The translations under genes were made by a program, and so were the position numbers. Of a stretch of DNA of 64,000 nt, positions 29,451 through 38,893 are shown piece after piece. Numbering within the stretch: the first letter of the stretch is position 1; each line of letters starts with the position of its first letter. This DNA is from Methanothermococcus okinawensis IH1 (lineage in GTDB: Archaea > AGJL01 > Methanococci > Methanococcales > Methanococcaceae). The notes beneath the pieces are model-generated. The model ran no database searches. It was not told where the DNA came from and was given only the letters and a program-made list of their open reading frames with translations. Location of the stretch: contig NC_015636.1 of NCBI RefSeq assembly GCF_000179575.2, forward strand, positions 1,031,495-1,095,494. The letters run 5' to 3'.

Positions 29451-29825
29451 TCATTTATTAGGGTGTTCTCCTAAAACTTTATTTATAATATTTAGTAGTT
29501 CCTTTTTTTCAAAGGGTTTTACGATATAACCATCTACATGTTTTTTTACTCCCGTTTCTATGTCTTTTTTCTGAGCAAGTGCGGTTAATGCTATTACTGG
29601 CGTGTTTTTCCACTTGTCTCTTGACCTTATAATATCTAAAACATCCCAACCACTCATTCCAGGCATCATTATGTCGAGTAATACTAAATCGGGTTTATTT
29701 TCCATCAATTTTATGGCTTCATGACCATCGGATGCTGTTAAAACATCGTGATTATTTACTTCCAATATTATTTTTACAAGATTTAATATATCCTCATTGT
29801 CTTCAACTACAAGAATTTTAGCCAT
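29451..29825 (-). CDS. single-domain response regulator
   Basis: 124 residues, a CheY-like receiver only. Acid pocket Glu8-Asp9, phospho-acceptor Asp51 in LVLLDIMMPG, Thr near 87 in IALTALA and the lysine in YIVKPF are all kept. No output domain follows, so it must act through a protein partner. It lies upstream of the histidine kinase gene and both are probably transcribed together. The FIST-winged-helix protein encoded divergently 416 bp away is a possible partner by location only. Confidence 0.92.
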   Translation of the reverse strand: MAKILVVEDNEDILNLVKIILEVNNHDVLTASDGHEAIKLMENKPDLVLLDIMMPGMSGWDVLDIIRSRDKWKNTPVIALTALAQKKDIETGVKKHVDGYIVKPFEKKELLNIINKVLGEHPNK

Positions 29826-30241
29826 ATTATCACAATTTTATTTTTTATTTTTTATTTTTCTTTTTTACTTTATTTTAATTTAATTTTTTATCATTATTTT
29901 TTATTTTTTATTTTTTAATAAAAGTATTAACGAAATTTTTTGAGAATATCCAATTATACATAGTAGGCTATGGTTAAAATTTATTATAAATATTCATAAA
30001 TATTATTATAATAGATATAATAAAATATAATCATATTATTAGGTATAAGTATAACTATGAGATTAATCAGTATCATAATATTGTTTAATTACATAATATT
30101 GTTAATTCTATAACTTACACTTAATTTTACTTAATTTTCTAAAATTTTACTTTATAATTATTTATTATAGGTCTGTATTAATTATACAATATATTTAAAA
30201 GATTAAATTTATTTATCTAAATACGATACGGCGGTGTTAAT
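29826..30241. other. divergent intergenic region with an 18-bp spaced direct repeat
   Basis: About 415 bp between the response regulator and the FIST gene. It is AT-rich with no open frame. A near-perfect direct repeat, CATAATATTGTTAATT (the first copy with one extra T), starts at 30074 and again at 30092. That spacing could fit a dimeric regulator of the FIST gene, or it may be chance. Confidence 0.4.
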
Positions 30242-31675
30242 GTGAGATTCATAGAGTTTGGACAGGGATTTTCCGATGATGACAACCCATTAAAAGCAGG
30301 AGCTCATGCTACATCGAATGCATTGAAACAGTTAAAATATTCAGAACGCCCAAATGTTATTTTTTTATTTTCTTCTCCTGATTATGATCCCGAAGAAATA
30401 TTAAACGGAGTAAAACTTATAACCAATACTAAAACACCGATTGTAGGAGGAAGTTCCAGATTTCAAATTGTAAATAATGAACTATTAAAAAATGGAGTAG
30501 GGGTAGGCATCCTATCTTCAAAATATATTAATGTTGGAGTTGGAGTAGGTTTGGGGGTCTCTATAAATCCCAAAGAGTCTGGGAAAAAAGCCATCAGCGA
30601 TGCGATGAAAAACCTTAGCATGGTTCCAAAATTCGTTATGGTATTTATAGATTATTGTAAATTTGAAGAAGAGGTTTTAAAAGGAATAACAGAGGTATTG
30701 GGCATTACAATTCCGATATTTGGTGGAACTACCACCGACAATTTTGAATTTAAAAAAACTTACCAATATTGCAATGATGTTTATTTTGATAGTGTAGTTT
30801 GTGTGGCATTTGGTGGAGATATTTTACCTAAAATGGCTTATGGAAATTATTCAGAGTCCAATAAACAATCCAAGCCATATAAACCATATATATATAATGA
30901 CATTGAAGAAACTAAAACTGTGATAACAGAAACAAATAAACGATATATATACAAGTTAAACAGTATAAATGCACTCGATTATTATAAAAACATTTCAAAA
31001 TTTAACGGTTCTTATGAGGAGCTCCAAAAAGATAGGCAATTTTATTTATCCCATGCATTCGGTCTTTTAAATGCAAATGGTGAAATAATTTTAAAGGGAC
31101 CCATATCTATAAAAAATGGAGTTTTAATATGCGGTTCTAATGTTATTGAAAGAAATGAATTAAAAATGGTCAATATAACCAACGAAAAAATTAAAGAATT
31201 GTTTAGGAGCTCTACAAATTTACTAATTAATACCACTCCAAAATATGAATCTCCATTAACATTCTGCTGTTCATCTACATATTTGCCTGAAATATCAGAA
31301 GAATCTGTAAAAGATAGTTTGAAATCTTGTCCCTTAAATCTTTTTGGATTTTCAACCTATGGTGAGATAACTTTAAGAGATTATATGAATTATACAGTAT
31401 CAATGTGTTCCATAGTCCCTGATTTAGCTTCTATTAGTGCAAAGGATGGAATTCACATGGTTACAAAGTATCCTGCTACAAAGGAAACTATATTAAAAAT
31501 AAACGAAATGGGTGGGGAAGTTAAAATAGAAGAGCTCGCAAGGGCTTTAAATATTCATAGAAGAACGGCTTATGATAGGATAGAACCCCTTCTTCAATAT
31601 GGATTTGTTGAAAAGGAACATGCACTTATAAAAATAACAGATTTTGGAAGATTATTATTAAAACTTTGGATATAA
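30242..31675 (+). CDS. FIST sensory-domain protein with C-terminal winged helix
   Basis: 477 residues from a GTG preceded by GGTGTT at the normal spacing. The N-terminal two thirds are FIST domains: VIFLFSSPDYDPEEIL and TPIVGGSSRFQI, a second repeat ending FGGTTTDN, then FIST-C with LFGFSTYGEI near residue 370. FIST domains are thought to bind small ligands such as amino acids. The last 60 residues are a winged helix (KIEELARALNIHRRTAYDRIEPLLQYGFVEK). The protein thus looks like a one-component transcription factor. It lies divergent from a two-component pair. Confidence 0.85.
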   Translation: MRFIEFGQGFSDDDNPLKAGAHATSNALKQLKYSERPNVIFLFSSPDYDPEEILNGVKLITNTKTPIVGGSSRFQIVNNELLKNGVGVGILSSKYINVGVGVGLGVSINPKESGKKAISDAMKNLSMVPKFVMVFIDYCKFEEEVLKGITEVLGITIPIFGGTTTDNFEFKKTYQYCNDVYFDSVVCVAFGGDILPKMAYGNYSESNKQSKPYKPYIYNDIEETKTVITETNKRYIYKLNSINALDYYKNISKFNGSYEELQKDRQFYLSHAFGLLNANGEIILKGPISIKNGVLICGSNVIERNELKMVNITNEKIKELFRSSTNLLINTTPKYESPLTFCCSSTYLPEISEESVKDSLKSCPLNLFGFSTYGEITLRDYMNYTVSMCSIVPDLASISAKDGIHMVTKYPATKETILKINEMGGEVKIEELARALNIHRRTAYDRIEPLLQYGFVEKEHALIKITDFGRLLLKLWI

Positions 31676-31720
31676 TTTTTTAAATTCTATTATGTTATAC
31701 TTCTTATTTTTCATTATATT

Positions 31721-32332
31721 TTATATAATTTTATTATTTTTATTACTTAATTCATTTTTATCCATAAATATAACATTAATACTGTTCAATAAATTGACTT
31801 CCTCTTCTGTTAGGGTTTCCTCTTTGACACCATCTCCAATTATAGCACTATGCCCAAGTGGGTCTTCAATTATGAGTGTTGCAGTTTCTTTACCATTTTT
31901 GATATCTTCAATTTTTTCCATTATTTCTTCTGCTTTTTTCTTTTCCTCATTAGTTTCTGTCCACTTAATCAGGGTTTTTAGGGAATCTTCAAGACGATTT
32001 AATACCCCTTCAACATTTGAAATATAGCCCTGTGAAGCAGGGCCTGGTTTAACCTCAAAACCCAATTCTGGTATTTTTATATAACCTGTGGAGCTTTTTA
32101 TAACCCTTTTATTTAGGTCTTCTTCCCCACATATTTTTAAAATAAACCTTTTTGGTTCTTTAACCTCCACAGGCAGTATATCACTTTTTCTATATTTACA
32201 TTTATCACATATCATAGTAGTTTCAATAACCTTGCCAAAATATGGAATATCCAATTCATTTGTTATAATTTTCAATGAATTTTTAGCACCACATATGGGA
32301 CAGTCTATGACATTTACAGATTTAGTTTCCAT
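31721..32332 (-). CDS. ZPR1-type zinc finger protein
   Basis: 203 residues from the ATG at 32332 (GGTGAAAAC before it). It has the CX2C-X~30-CX2C zinc finger of ZPR1: CPICGAKN and then CDKCKYRKSDI. The beta-sheet domain that follows includes IKSSTGYIKIPELGFEVKPG and ISNVEGVLNRL. Eukaryotic ZPR1 binds the elongation factor eEF1A; archaeal versions hold one of the two repeats and are likely to have a related chaperone role. No operon partners. Confidence 0.9.
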   Translation of the reverse strand: METKSVNVIDCPICGAKNSLKIITNELDIPYFGKVIETTMICDKCKYRKSDILPVEVKEPKRFILKICGEEDLNKRVIKSSTGYIKIPELGFEVKPGPASQGYISNVEGVLNRLEDSLKTLIKWTETNEEKKKAEEIMEKIEDIKNGKETATLIIEDPLGHSAIIGDGVKEETLTEEEVNLLNSINVIFMDKNELSNKNNKII

Positions 32333-32644
32333 GTTTTCACCAATATTCATTATAATATGTTATTTTTGTAAAAATTATTATCTATATTCTACTATATATT
32401 TTACCATATTATTTTACCATATTTTACTTAAATTATTTTATAACTTATTTATTAATTATAAACTGTTAATTATAATATATTATTATAATATATTATTTAG
32501 ATATTCTCATTAATTCCAAATAATTCTAATTAGCGTATTTTATTTTTTATACGGGCTTAGAAATTTAGAAGTTTTGGAAATTTTTTATAATATATATAAT
32601 TTTTGATTTGATTGTAGGGAAAAATTATATATATATCATCCGTC
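32333..32644. other. AT-rich intergenic region upstream of the eha regulator
   Basis: No gene is recognisable. A TATA-like run (AATTATATATATAT, about 32625-32638) stands just before the 18-bp palindrome and would serve the downstream helix-turn-helix gene. Confidence 0.45.
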
Positions 32645-32662
32645 AAGAATAATATTATTCTT
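32645..32662. promoter_or_regulatory. 18-bp perfect palindrome, candidate operator
   Basis: AAGAATAATATTATTCTT is a perfect inverted repeat, placed about 10-20 bp after a TATA-like run and therefore over the expected start of transcription of the regulator gene. Further down the leader are two copies of TATGTGAA (32711 and 32757) and a 10-bp tandem CTTGAATATT. The palindrome fits an autoregulatory site for the helix-turn-helix protein encoded 110 bp later; this is inference. Confidence 0.5.
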
Positions 32663-32772
32663 ATGAAATAGATAATTATTGAATATGATATATATCGGAA
32701 GTATAATTCCTATGTGAAATAACCTTGAATATTCTTGAATATATCTCTAAATTTCTTATGTGAAGGGACATT

Positions 32773-33393
32773 ATGTACAAAAAGCTTGATATTATAGAAC
32801 ATGCCATTTTACTGAACCCTAAATATATCAAAATATTCCGTAATAAATTAAAAATAACTCAGTCAAAACTTGCTGAGGAAAGTGGTGTTAGTCAGTCCCA
32901 TTTGAGCATGCTTGAAAAAGGAAAAAGAGAAGCTACGAAATCTCATGCTGCGGCAATAACTTTGGGGTTGTTAAAATGCAGTGATATATGGGATAAAGAG
33001 AATCCAATTCTATATCTATTGGATATCCTATCATTGACAAAACTTGAATCTACAATTGTTAAACTTGTTAAGGAGCTCCTATCTAAAAATAGCACACATA
33101 AAAGATACATTGAAGGATACCCAGTTTTCATTGTTGATAGGGATTCATTTACCGAGTATATTAAAAAAAATCTTAAAGTAATCACTATTGAAAATGTGGA
33201 ATTTTTTAGGGGAAGAATAAAGGTTAAAGGTATATATTCAGATAATAGGGATGTTTGCATATTCTTGGATTGTTCCGATATTAGACGATTGGAAACTAAA
33301 ATTTCCAAAGTCCTTGGAAAAAAACAATTATCCAGATATTTCCAAAAGAAGAGATGCCACCAATTTACTCCATTAAAAAAGATGGTATTGTAA
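32773..33393 (+). CDS. XRE-type helix-turn-helix regulator upstream of eha
   Basis: 206 residues. Residues about 17-70 form an XRE/HTH_3 domain: [20 protein letters not shown], then [11 protein letters not shown]. The C-terminal half has a mixed alpha/beta look ([33 protein letters not shown]) that I do not recognise. It stands 150 bp upstream of ehaA in the same direction and is a natural candidate for control of the hydrogenase genes. The long leader with a palindrome and short direct repeats suggests it is itself regulated. Confidence 0.72.
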   Translation: MYKKLDIIEHAILLNPKYIKIFRNKLKITQSKLAEESGVSQSHLSMLEKGKREATKSHAAAITLGLLKCSDIWDKENPILYLLDILSLTKLESTIVKLVKELLSKNSTHKRYIEGYPVFIVDRDSFTEYIKKNLKVITIENVEFFRGRIKVKGIYSDNRDVCIFLDCSDIRRLETKISKVLGKKQLSRYFQKKRCHQFTPLKKMVL

Positions 33394-33544
33394 TACACTG
33401 TTGGTAATAAGTAAAATAAAAAATAAATCCAATAAAAATAATAAATTAATAGTAATAAATTAATAATAAAATCAAAAAATTATAATAAATTAATAAGGTT
33501 AATAATATTTTGAATTTATAAATGGCTCTAATATTGGTGATATT

Positions 33545-33835
33545 ATGAATTCATTATTAATTTATTTGTATAGTAGCTCAGTGATTTCTTCACTAATCAT
33601 CGGAGCTCTGATAAGATTACCTTTAAAACCAGATATGGATTCTTTTGAAGGTAATGTTCTATTCCCAAATATATTTGTTGCTTTGGGATTAACGGCAATT
33701 ACCAACTTCTTATTCAATATAAATATGGATATTATTTCATACCTGATTGCAGGTATTGTAATTGGCATAATTTCTGCTTTATTTTCAAAATATGCAAATA
33801 GGATATTCCCAGGTGTTGATTATGCTACTCATTGA
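33545..33835 (+). CDS. ehaA: energy-converting hydrogenase A subunit EhaA
   Basis: 96 residues with about three membrane helices. The segment [18 protein letters not shown] and gene order identify it. It is the first gene of a same-strand cluster that runs in the order ehaA to ehaO. The start follows GGTGATATT. Eha is a membrane [NiFe] hydrogenase (group 4h) that spends an ion gradient to reduce ferredoxin with H2, replacing reduced ferredoxin lost from the methanogenic cycle. EhaA is a small membrane subunit without known cofactor. Confidence 0.85.
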   Translation: MNSLLIYLYSSSVISSLIIGALIRLPLKPDMDSFEGNVLFPNIFVALGLTAITNFLFNINMDIISYLIAGIVIGIISALFSKYANRIFPGVDYATH

Positions 33836-34313
33836 GGTTGTGAAGTTGATTATTGCATCTGTAATATGTTGGATAAATTTTGTAATAGTGGATACATACT
33901 TTGGATTGCCAAAAAAACCCGGTGTATCTGGTGCTGATGTAATTGGAAAAAAGATAGACAAAATTGGAGGAAATATTAATGGAGGGTATTTCATGGGAAA
34001 TATAGTATGTTCGCCTGATGCCTCAGCTGGAACATTGATGGCCTCTATATTTTACTATGTAATGGGTTTTGAAGGCGGCCTTATAGCTGCACTTTTGGTA
34101 TTTATAGGTAATAGGTTATGTAATGACCCAGGTTATGCTGGAACCATTGGAACCATAACTGCAACAATCTTGATATACCTATGTAGTGGCTTTATAGAAC
34201 CCCAATATTTCATAGCTGGAATGGTAATTGCAATATTTACTATTCAAGGATTCTACCATACCTATGCCTCCAAAATATTGGGAAGTATAGCAAAAAAGAT
34301 GGGGAGGATATAA
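33822..34313 (+). CDS. ehaB: energy-converting hydrogenase A subunit EhaB
   Basis: 163 residues from the ATG at 33822, which follows AGGTG inside the end of ehaA; the two genes overlap by 14 bp. Four to five membrane helices, with the loop [17 protein letters not shown] and [17 protein letters not shown] typical of EhaB. Its role is in the membrane arm of the complex. Confidence 0.85.
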   Translation: MLLIEVVKLIIASVICWINFVIVDTYFGLPKKPGVSGADVIGKKIDKIGGNINGGYFMGNIVCSPDASAGTLMASIFYYVMGFEGGLIAALLVFIGNRLCNDPGYAGTIGTITATILIYLCSGFIEPQYFIAGMVIAIFTIQGFYHTYASKILGSIAKKMGRI

Positions 34314-34571
34314 ATGGATATTGTAACATTGTCAATAGGTATTGTCGCCGTTATTGTAGGATTGAGGGTATTCCTAACAAGAAGTAGGGCTCTGAAACTA
34401 CCATACATATGTTGCCTAAACTTCTGCATAGCGGCATTAATTGTGCTATATGTAAAAAGCCCAATGGGTGCTATTGCAGCAATAGTGTATTTTATATTCT
34501 CCACGGTATCAAGTAATGCCATAGCCCACACAATTGGTGAAATGAAGAAAATTGAAAAGGTATCAAAATAA
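34314..34571 (+). CDS. ehaC: energy-converting hydrogenase A subunit EhaC
   Basis: 85 residues. It starts at the base after the ehaB stop, with GGAGG inside the end of ehaB as ribosome binding site. Two to three membrane helices; assigned by size and position between ehaB and ehaD, and by KLPYICCLNFCIAALIVL, a region of the MnhC/Mrp-like small subunits. No cofactor motif. Confidence 0.78.
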   Translation: MDIVTLSIGIVAVIVGLRVFLTRSRALKLPYICCLNFCIAALIVLYVKSPMGAIAAIVYFIFSTVSSNAIAHTIGEMKKIEKVSK

Positions 34572-34614
34572 AATAAAGAAAATAAAAAGAAATAAAGATA
34601 AAACAGGTGATTAA

Positions 34615-34893
34615 ATGGATATTTTACCATTAGTATCCATATTATGCTGTATCCTTGGTGGAATTGGTGTAATTTTGCACACCGATTATATAAATAAGAT
34701 TATCATGTTTGCATTCTTGGAAGCTGGATTAACGGGATTAATCGTTTCGTTTTATTATCTGGATGTAGCCATGATTTCGTCAATATTGGAACCCATAGGA
34801 ACAATCATATTATTATTGGGTGCTTTAAAATACTACCATACCCAAAAAACCAAGAAAAAATACAGTTCAGAAGTTCCAATACTTGCAAGATAA
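34615..34893 (+). CDS. ehaD: energy-converting hydrogenase A subunit EhaD
   Basis: 92 residues, three membrane helices. It contains DYINKIIMFAFLEAGLTGLIV, which resembles the NuoK/MnhC-like segment found in small subunits of energy-converting hydrogenases. The start follows GGTGATTAA. The gene fits the conserved order in Methanococcus. Confidence 0.8.
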   Translation: MDILPLVSILCCILGGIGVILHTDYINKIIMFAFLEAGLTGLIVSFYYLDVAMISSILEPIGTIILLLGALKYYHTQKTKKKYSSEVPILAR

Positions 34894-34915
34894 ATATGAG
34901 GCAATGGTGAATATT

Positions 34916-35170
34916 ATGAATCTAATCATATTGACAACATACATTGGTTATTTTCTACTAATAGTAGGAACAATTGGTGCAATATTTGGTCCAATGGTTG
35001 ATGACCCATTTAAAAGGCTATTAAACATGGAAGTGCCTTCAATGGGGGTATCATTAATCTTCTTGGCATACAATGAAACGCTTGCACTTATGACTTATCT
35101 CGCAGTAAATGCCATACTTATGCTTGTGTTAGTTAGGGCAATTATCAAAAATGAGGAAATGGAGGAGTAA
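34916..35170 (+). CDS. ehaE: energy-converting hydrogenase A subunit EhaE
   Basis: 84 residues from the ATG at 34916, preceded by GGTGAA; the earlier ATG at 34883 overlaps ehaD and lacks a site. Two to three membrane helices with [19 protein letters not shown] between them, the type of loop seen in EhaE. Position in the operon supports the name. Confidence 0.78.
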   Translation: MNLIILTTYIGYFLLIVGTIGAIFGPMVDDPFKRLLNMEVPSMGVSLIFLAYNETLALMTYLAVNAILMLVLVRAIIKNEEMEE

Positions 35171-35171
35171 T

Positions 35172-35642
35172 ATGAGAAAACTCAGTAAAATATGGAATTA
35201 CATGTCAAAACCTGAGGTAGTTCCAAGGTTATTTGCAGGATTCCTATGTTTGGTATTATTTGTTGAGTTTTTTGCCCCTACAACATTTAATGGAAACCAA
35301 CTCTATCCAAAAGATGTTCCACAGGGTCAAATATTCAAAACTCCACTTGCTCCCTATGATAGAGGAGGAGCTCCCCTTAAAAAAGCCGCAGATATTAAAA
35401 CTCAATACCCACAATTTGAACCAATAAGAGGAAAAATAACGGCATATTTAACTCCAATATCAATATGGATTAGTGAAAAAACTCCCTACTTTGGAACAAC
35501 CATAGTTTCTACCCCTGGGGGCATATTGGATGAGATATTATACTATACGCGAGGATTTGACACGGTGCTTGAATCTACCACATTGTTAATTTCATTTATA
35601 ATATTTAGCTGGATATACCTCAATAGAGATGAGGTGAAATAA
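35172..35642 (+). CDS. ehaF: energy-converting hydrogenase A subunit EhaF
   Basis: 156 residues from the ATG at 35172, which follows GGAGG; the ATG at 35151 lies within ehaE and has no site. One helix near the N-terminus and one near the C-terminus flank an outside domain with a run of prolines ([20 protein letters not shown]). Its stop shares a base with the ehaG start. Membrane subunit of unknown detail. Confidence 0.8.
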   Translation: MRKLSKIWNYMSKPEVVPRLFAGFLCLVLFVEFFAPTTFNGNQLYPKDVPQGQIFKTPLAPYDRGGAPLKKAADIKTQYPQFEPIRGKITAYLTPISIWISEKTPYFGTTIVSTPGGILDEILYYTRGFDTVLESTTLLISFIIFSWIYLNRDEVK

Positions 35643-36340
35643 TGGATATTGTAAGTTATTTATTCAATAAAACTGTTGTTTCAGGATTTATAATTGGGAT
35701 ATTGTCATTGTATGCAATATCTCGTCAAAAATCCGATATACACATGCTTTTATTAACAGACCTTGTGGAATGTGCCATGCTTGTGGTGATAGCTGCTGTT
35801 GGAACAGACCTTGCAGAGGCACTTGTACTTCCAGGGTTGGTTGTTAGTATGGCAGAGCTCTTGGCAGTTTCAGAGGTGCTTGTTCTTAGAAATGAAATGA
35901 GGGCTAATAATTATAACAAACATAAAAAATCAAAACTTCTTGAAGAATTTATTGTAAAGGAGATACCCCATTGTAAAGATATTAAATTTGGTAAAATGGA
36001 GGTGTTATCTAGTGCTCCAAGATTTATGGCATTTATATTGGTAATATACGGTGCATTATTAACTGGATTTACTGGGGGTGCAGTAATGGCAAGCGGTTTG
36101 CTGTTTTACCTCTTATCACTTGGAGCCACAGGGAATGGAATATCGTTGAATAATATAAAACATACATGGGAATCAATTTCTGGATTTTCAGGTATTATGT
36201 GGGCATTCTGGATATTATTTGGATTTATAGGATTCTTCCTATTTCCTCAAAAATACCTATATTTTCTATTGATAGCAGGATGTGCATTGGCATTGAAAGT
36301 TGGTTCTAAACTTGGATTGATTGGTGACATTCTGAAATAA
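35642..36340 (+). CDS. ehaG: energy-converting hydrogenase A subunit EhaG
   Basis: 232 residues. The start ATG overlaps the ehaF stop (TAATG), a sign of coupled translation. Seven or so membrane helices, with DLVECAMLVVIAAVGTDLAEA containing charged residues inside a helix, and a hydrophilic loop of about 40 residues (RANNYNKHKKSKLLEEF). Placed as EhaG by order and size. Confidence 0.82.
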   Translation: MDIVSYLFNKTVVSGFIIGILSLYAISRQKSDIHMLLLTDLVECAMLVVIAAVGTDLAEALVLPGLVVSMAELLAVSEVLVLRNEMRANNYNKHKKSKLLEEFIVKEIPHCKDIKFGKMEVLSSAPRFMAFILVIYGALLTGFTGGAVMASGLLFYLLSLGATGNGISLNNIKHTWESISGFSGIMWAFWILFGFIGFFLFPQKYLYFLLIAGCALALKVGSKLGLIGDILK

Positions 36341-36411
36341 AGTTAATAAAATAACTAAAATAACTGAAAATAAATAAAATATGGGCAAATAGGATAAAAT
36401 ATGGTGATGTT

Positions 36412-37074
36412 ATGTTAATAGACCCAATCACAGGGAATTTCTATGGGTATGTGCCTTTCGGGGATATTGTATTCTATTTAACGGATTTTTCAGTAATAGC
36501 ATTTCTTGTTGCATTGTTCTTTACATTGGTGGTGTATCTTACAAAACCCGAAAAGCAGTTGGAAGCTCAGATAAATGACTTTGGCGATAAGTTTAATACA
36601 GTATCTTTAAAAGAATTAAAGATAAGACGATTAATGGCTATTATTTGTGGGATAAGCACAGCATTTGCCATGCTAACGGGGGATATATTTGACTATGCCT
36701 TATTTCTTGCGGTAATAGGTATTGCCAACATAGGTATAGTTTCAGCAGTTAAGAAGGAATGGGTGCTAAATGCAGCATACCAATATGGAATAATTGCAAT
36801 GATTTCATCCCTTCCATTATTTGGAGCTGCGGGATTAATATTGGCAAAAACTGGGACTTTATCAATATTTGAACTATCCAAGACAGCCCATGATATATTC
36901 TATCAAAAAGTAATTTATGCCATGGGAATGGTTGGTGAAACAGGTATAGCTCCATTTTATGCTGCAAAGGCTGAGATGTTCAGAGCTCCGGGAGCTCCAT
37001 ATATATTAATGATACATCTTTCATCACTGCTTATAATTATAAGAACCGCTGAAATATTGCTATCTATCCATTAA
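36412..37074 (+). CDS. ehaH: energy-converting hydrogenase A subunit EhaH (antiporter-like)
   Basis: 220 residues, start after GGTGATGTT. EhaH is the subunit related to EchA and the antiporter-like subunits of complex I, though much shorter. It has about six membrane helices. YQKVIYAMGMVGETGIAPFYAAKAEMFRAPGA near the end matches the conserved antiporter region in which a Lys and a Glu sit in membrane helices. It is a candidate ion path. Confidence 0.83.
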   Translation: MLIDPITGNFYGYVPFGDIVFYLTDFSVIAFLVALFFTLVVYLTKPEKQLEAQINDFGDKFNTVSLKELKIRRLMAIICGISTAFAMLTGDIFDYALFLAVIGIANIGIVSAVKKEWVLNAAYQYGIIAMISSLPLFGAAGLILAKTGTLSIFELSKTAHDIFYQKVIYAMGMVGETGIAPFYAAKAEMFRAPGAPYILMIHLSSLLIIIRTAEILLSIH

Positions 37075-37182
37075 AGGCTTATAATCTTTAATTAATATAA
37101 ATTTATTATCAATTAAGATATATCAAATTATTAATTTATTGTTTAACCATTATTATATTCTAAAATAAAAGAGCGTGATTAT

Positions 37183-37386
37183 ATGACGCCAGAAAAAAAG
37201 AGTGGAGTAATTTCATTGATTATAGGATTAATTGGATATGTATATCTCATATTATGTTCAAATATATTTTTAATTTATATGGGAACTGCACTATTTACAC
37301 CATTTATAATTTATGGATTTGGGATATTACTAAATCCAAATACTCGAAGAAAAGATGAAGGACAACTACCATTTAGAGGGTGGTAA
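37183..37386 (+). CDS. ehaI: energy-converting hydrogenase A subunit EhaI
   Basis: 67 residues with two membrane helices and a short basic tail (NTRRKDEGQLPFRGW). Assigned by size and position between ehaH and ehaJ. The start is preceded by a weak GAGCGTGAT site. The stop lies 2 bp before the ehaJ start. Confidence 0.75.
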   Translation: MTPEKKSGVISLIIGLIGYVYLILCSNIFLIYMGTALFTPFIIYGFGILLNPNTRRKDEGQLPFRGW

Positions 37387-37388
37387 TT

Positions 37389-38276
37389 ATGGAGATAATA
37401 TCATCATTTGGACACATAACCGGAGCTCTCTCATATACATTATATGCTTTCTTAATTGGAGGATTGTTGCTTGGATTTCACAGAAAAATAACTGCAAGAG
37501 TGCAGGGAAGACCTGGACCTCCAATAATTCAGTATATAATAGACACATTTAAGTTCTACATTAAGGAAATTACATTTCCTATAACTGCTGGAAATCCGCT
37601 TTATTTATTTGTGGCATTGATGGATATCATGGTCTGGATGTCTGCATTATTTGTTGGAGTGGTATTTGAATACTCTTTATTGATATTAATTGGTTTATAT
37701 GTTCTTCAAAAAATTGTTGAACACGGATGCGGGCTTAGTAGTGGTTCTCCTTATGGAAAACTTGGAGGGGTTAGAAGTGTATTCTCAGCAGCTGCCGAAG
37801 TTCCATTATTTGCAGTAATTGGAATAATCTATATATTGACCCATTCATTGATGATAAGCGATATAATAAACTATCAGGCTATAAATGGTCCAATATTATT
37901 TAAATTACCATTTGCAGCATTTGCATTCTTTATATTAATTGTTTCTAAGGCACCACATAGCCCATTTGGTATAGTTAAGGACAAATGTATTGTCAGCGGA
38001 TATTCAACAGAACACTTTGGGACTCTTGAATCCATTATAATGATTGCAGAGGCAATAGCATGGTTTGTTCTACTTTGGCTATTTATAGCATTATTTATAG
38101 GTCCAGCATTGGTATCAAGTCCATTATTAACATTGGTTGGAATGGTGATTTTAACCTTTATCGTATCTATGATATGTGCTATAACACCACTATTAACACC
38201 AAACCACTCAGTTATGCTTCAAATACTGATTGCATCCCTAACTATGATAGATTTACTGTATAGGGTTATTCATTAG
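37389..38276 (+). CDS. ehaJ: energy-converting hydrogenase A subunit EhaJ (NuoH-like)
   Basis: 295 residues from the ATG at 37389; the ORF with GTG at 37380 overlaps the ehaI end and is not needed. It belongs to the HycD/EchB/NuoH family: an N-terminal GFHRKITARVQGRPGPP segment, which in complex I contacts the quinone or hydrogenase module, then EHGCGLSSGSPYGKLGGVRS, SAAAEVPLF and SKAPHSPFG. About eight membrane helices. It is the anchor that joins the hydrogenase subunits EhaN/EhaO to the membrane. Confidence 0.93.
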   Translation: MEIISSFGHITGALSYTLYAFLIGGLLLGFHRKITARVQGRPGPPIIQYIIDTFKFYIKEITFPITAGNPLYLFVALMDIMVWMSALFVGVVFEYSLLILIGLYVLQKIVEHGCGLSSGSPYGKLGGVRSVFSAAAEVPLFAVIGIIYILTHSLMISDIINYQAINGPILFKLPFAAFAFFILIVSKAPHSPFGIVKDKCIVSGYSTEHFGTLESIIMIAEAIAWFVLLWLFIALFIGPALVSSPLLTLVGMVILTFIVSMICAITPLLTPNHSVMLQILIASLTMIDLLYRVIH

Positions 38277-38284
38277 GTGATATT

Positions 38285-38557
38285 ATGAGAAATTACATTT
38301 ATCTATTGGCTATATCGTGCCTTACCATAGTGGGCGTCTTGATTTCAATAAATATATTTCAAATTAATATTATATCAGTAATTGGGCTTTTTATTGCAAT
38401 ATTTCTTGTAATAATAGCATTAGCCCTTAAACCAAAAAGTGCTGCTACTGCACATATTATGGAAAATTTAGAGTTAATATTTATGTTTTTGGTATTTGTA
38501 GGATTACTTTATTTAGGTTATTCAATGTATTCTGCAAATACCAACTTGTTATTATAA
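38285..38557 (+). CDS. ehaK: energy-converting hydrogenase A subunit EhaK
   Basis: 90 residues with three membrane helices, start after GGTGATATT, 8 bp after ehaJ. KPKSAATAHIMENLELIFMF is the only polar region. Assigned by place and size in the eha order. Confidence 0.75.
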   Translation: MRNYIYLLAISCLTIVGVLISINIFQINIISVIGLFIAIFLVIIALALKPKSAATAHIMENLELIFMFLVFVGLLYLGYSMYSANTNLLL

Positions 38558-38571
38558 AATAAGGTGATTCT

Positions 38572-38889
38572 ATGAATGAAGTGCCCTACAATATACTTTA
38601 CAGTGTCATTTGCCTTGTAATTGGAGGATTTTTTGGGTTATCGTACAGTTATAAAAAATATCAAATGCCTTATGTGGAGAAAATTAGGGATAAATTTGCA
38701 TTAATTTGTTCAATAATTGGAGGAATAATCTTCCTAATCGATTTACCATACCATATAAATTATCCAATCTCATGCCTTTTAATTGGAATTCCATTTGGAA
38801 TGAGACCAGGATATGGAAATGCAGAGTTATATATTGGACTTATTATAGCATTTGCAGGATATTTAATTAAGATGTGTTTGTGGGGGTGA
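38572..38889 (+). CDS. ehaL: energy-converting hydrogenase A subunit EhaL
   Basis: 105 residues, three to four membrane helices, start after GGTGATTCT. Contains a short polar loop ([17 protein letters not shown]) and [15 protein letters not shown]. Assigned as EhaL by order. It is the last of the small membrane subunits. Confidence 0.77.
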   Translation: MNEVPYNILYSVICLVIGGFFGLSYSYKKYQMPYVEKIRDKFALICSIIGGIIFLIDLPYHINYPISCLLIGIPFGMRPGYGNAELYIGLIIAFAGYLIKMCLWG

Positions 38890-38893
38890 TAAT

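Noticed and set aside
32943-33398. Antisense open frame of 151 codons opposite the helix-turn-helix gene
   Set aside because: The plus-strand gene has a clear domain and start; the other frame shows no recognisable feature.
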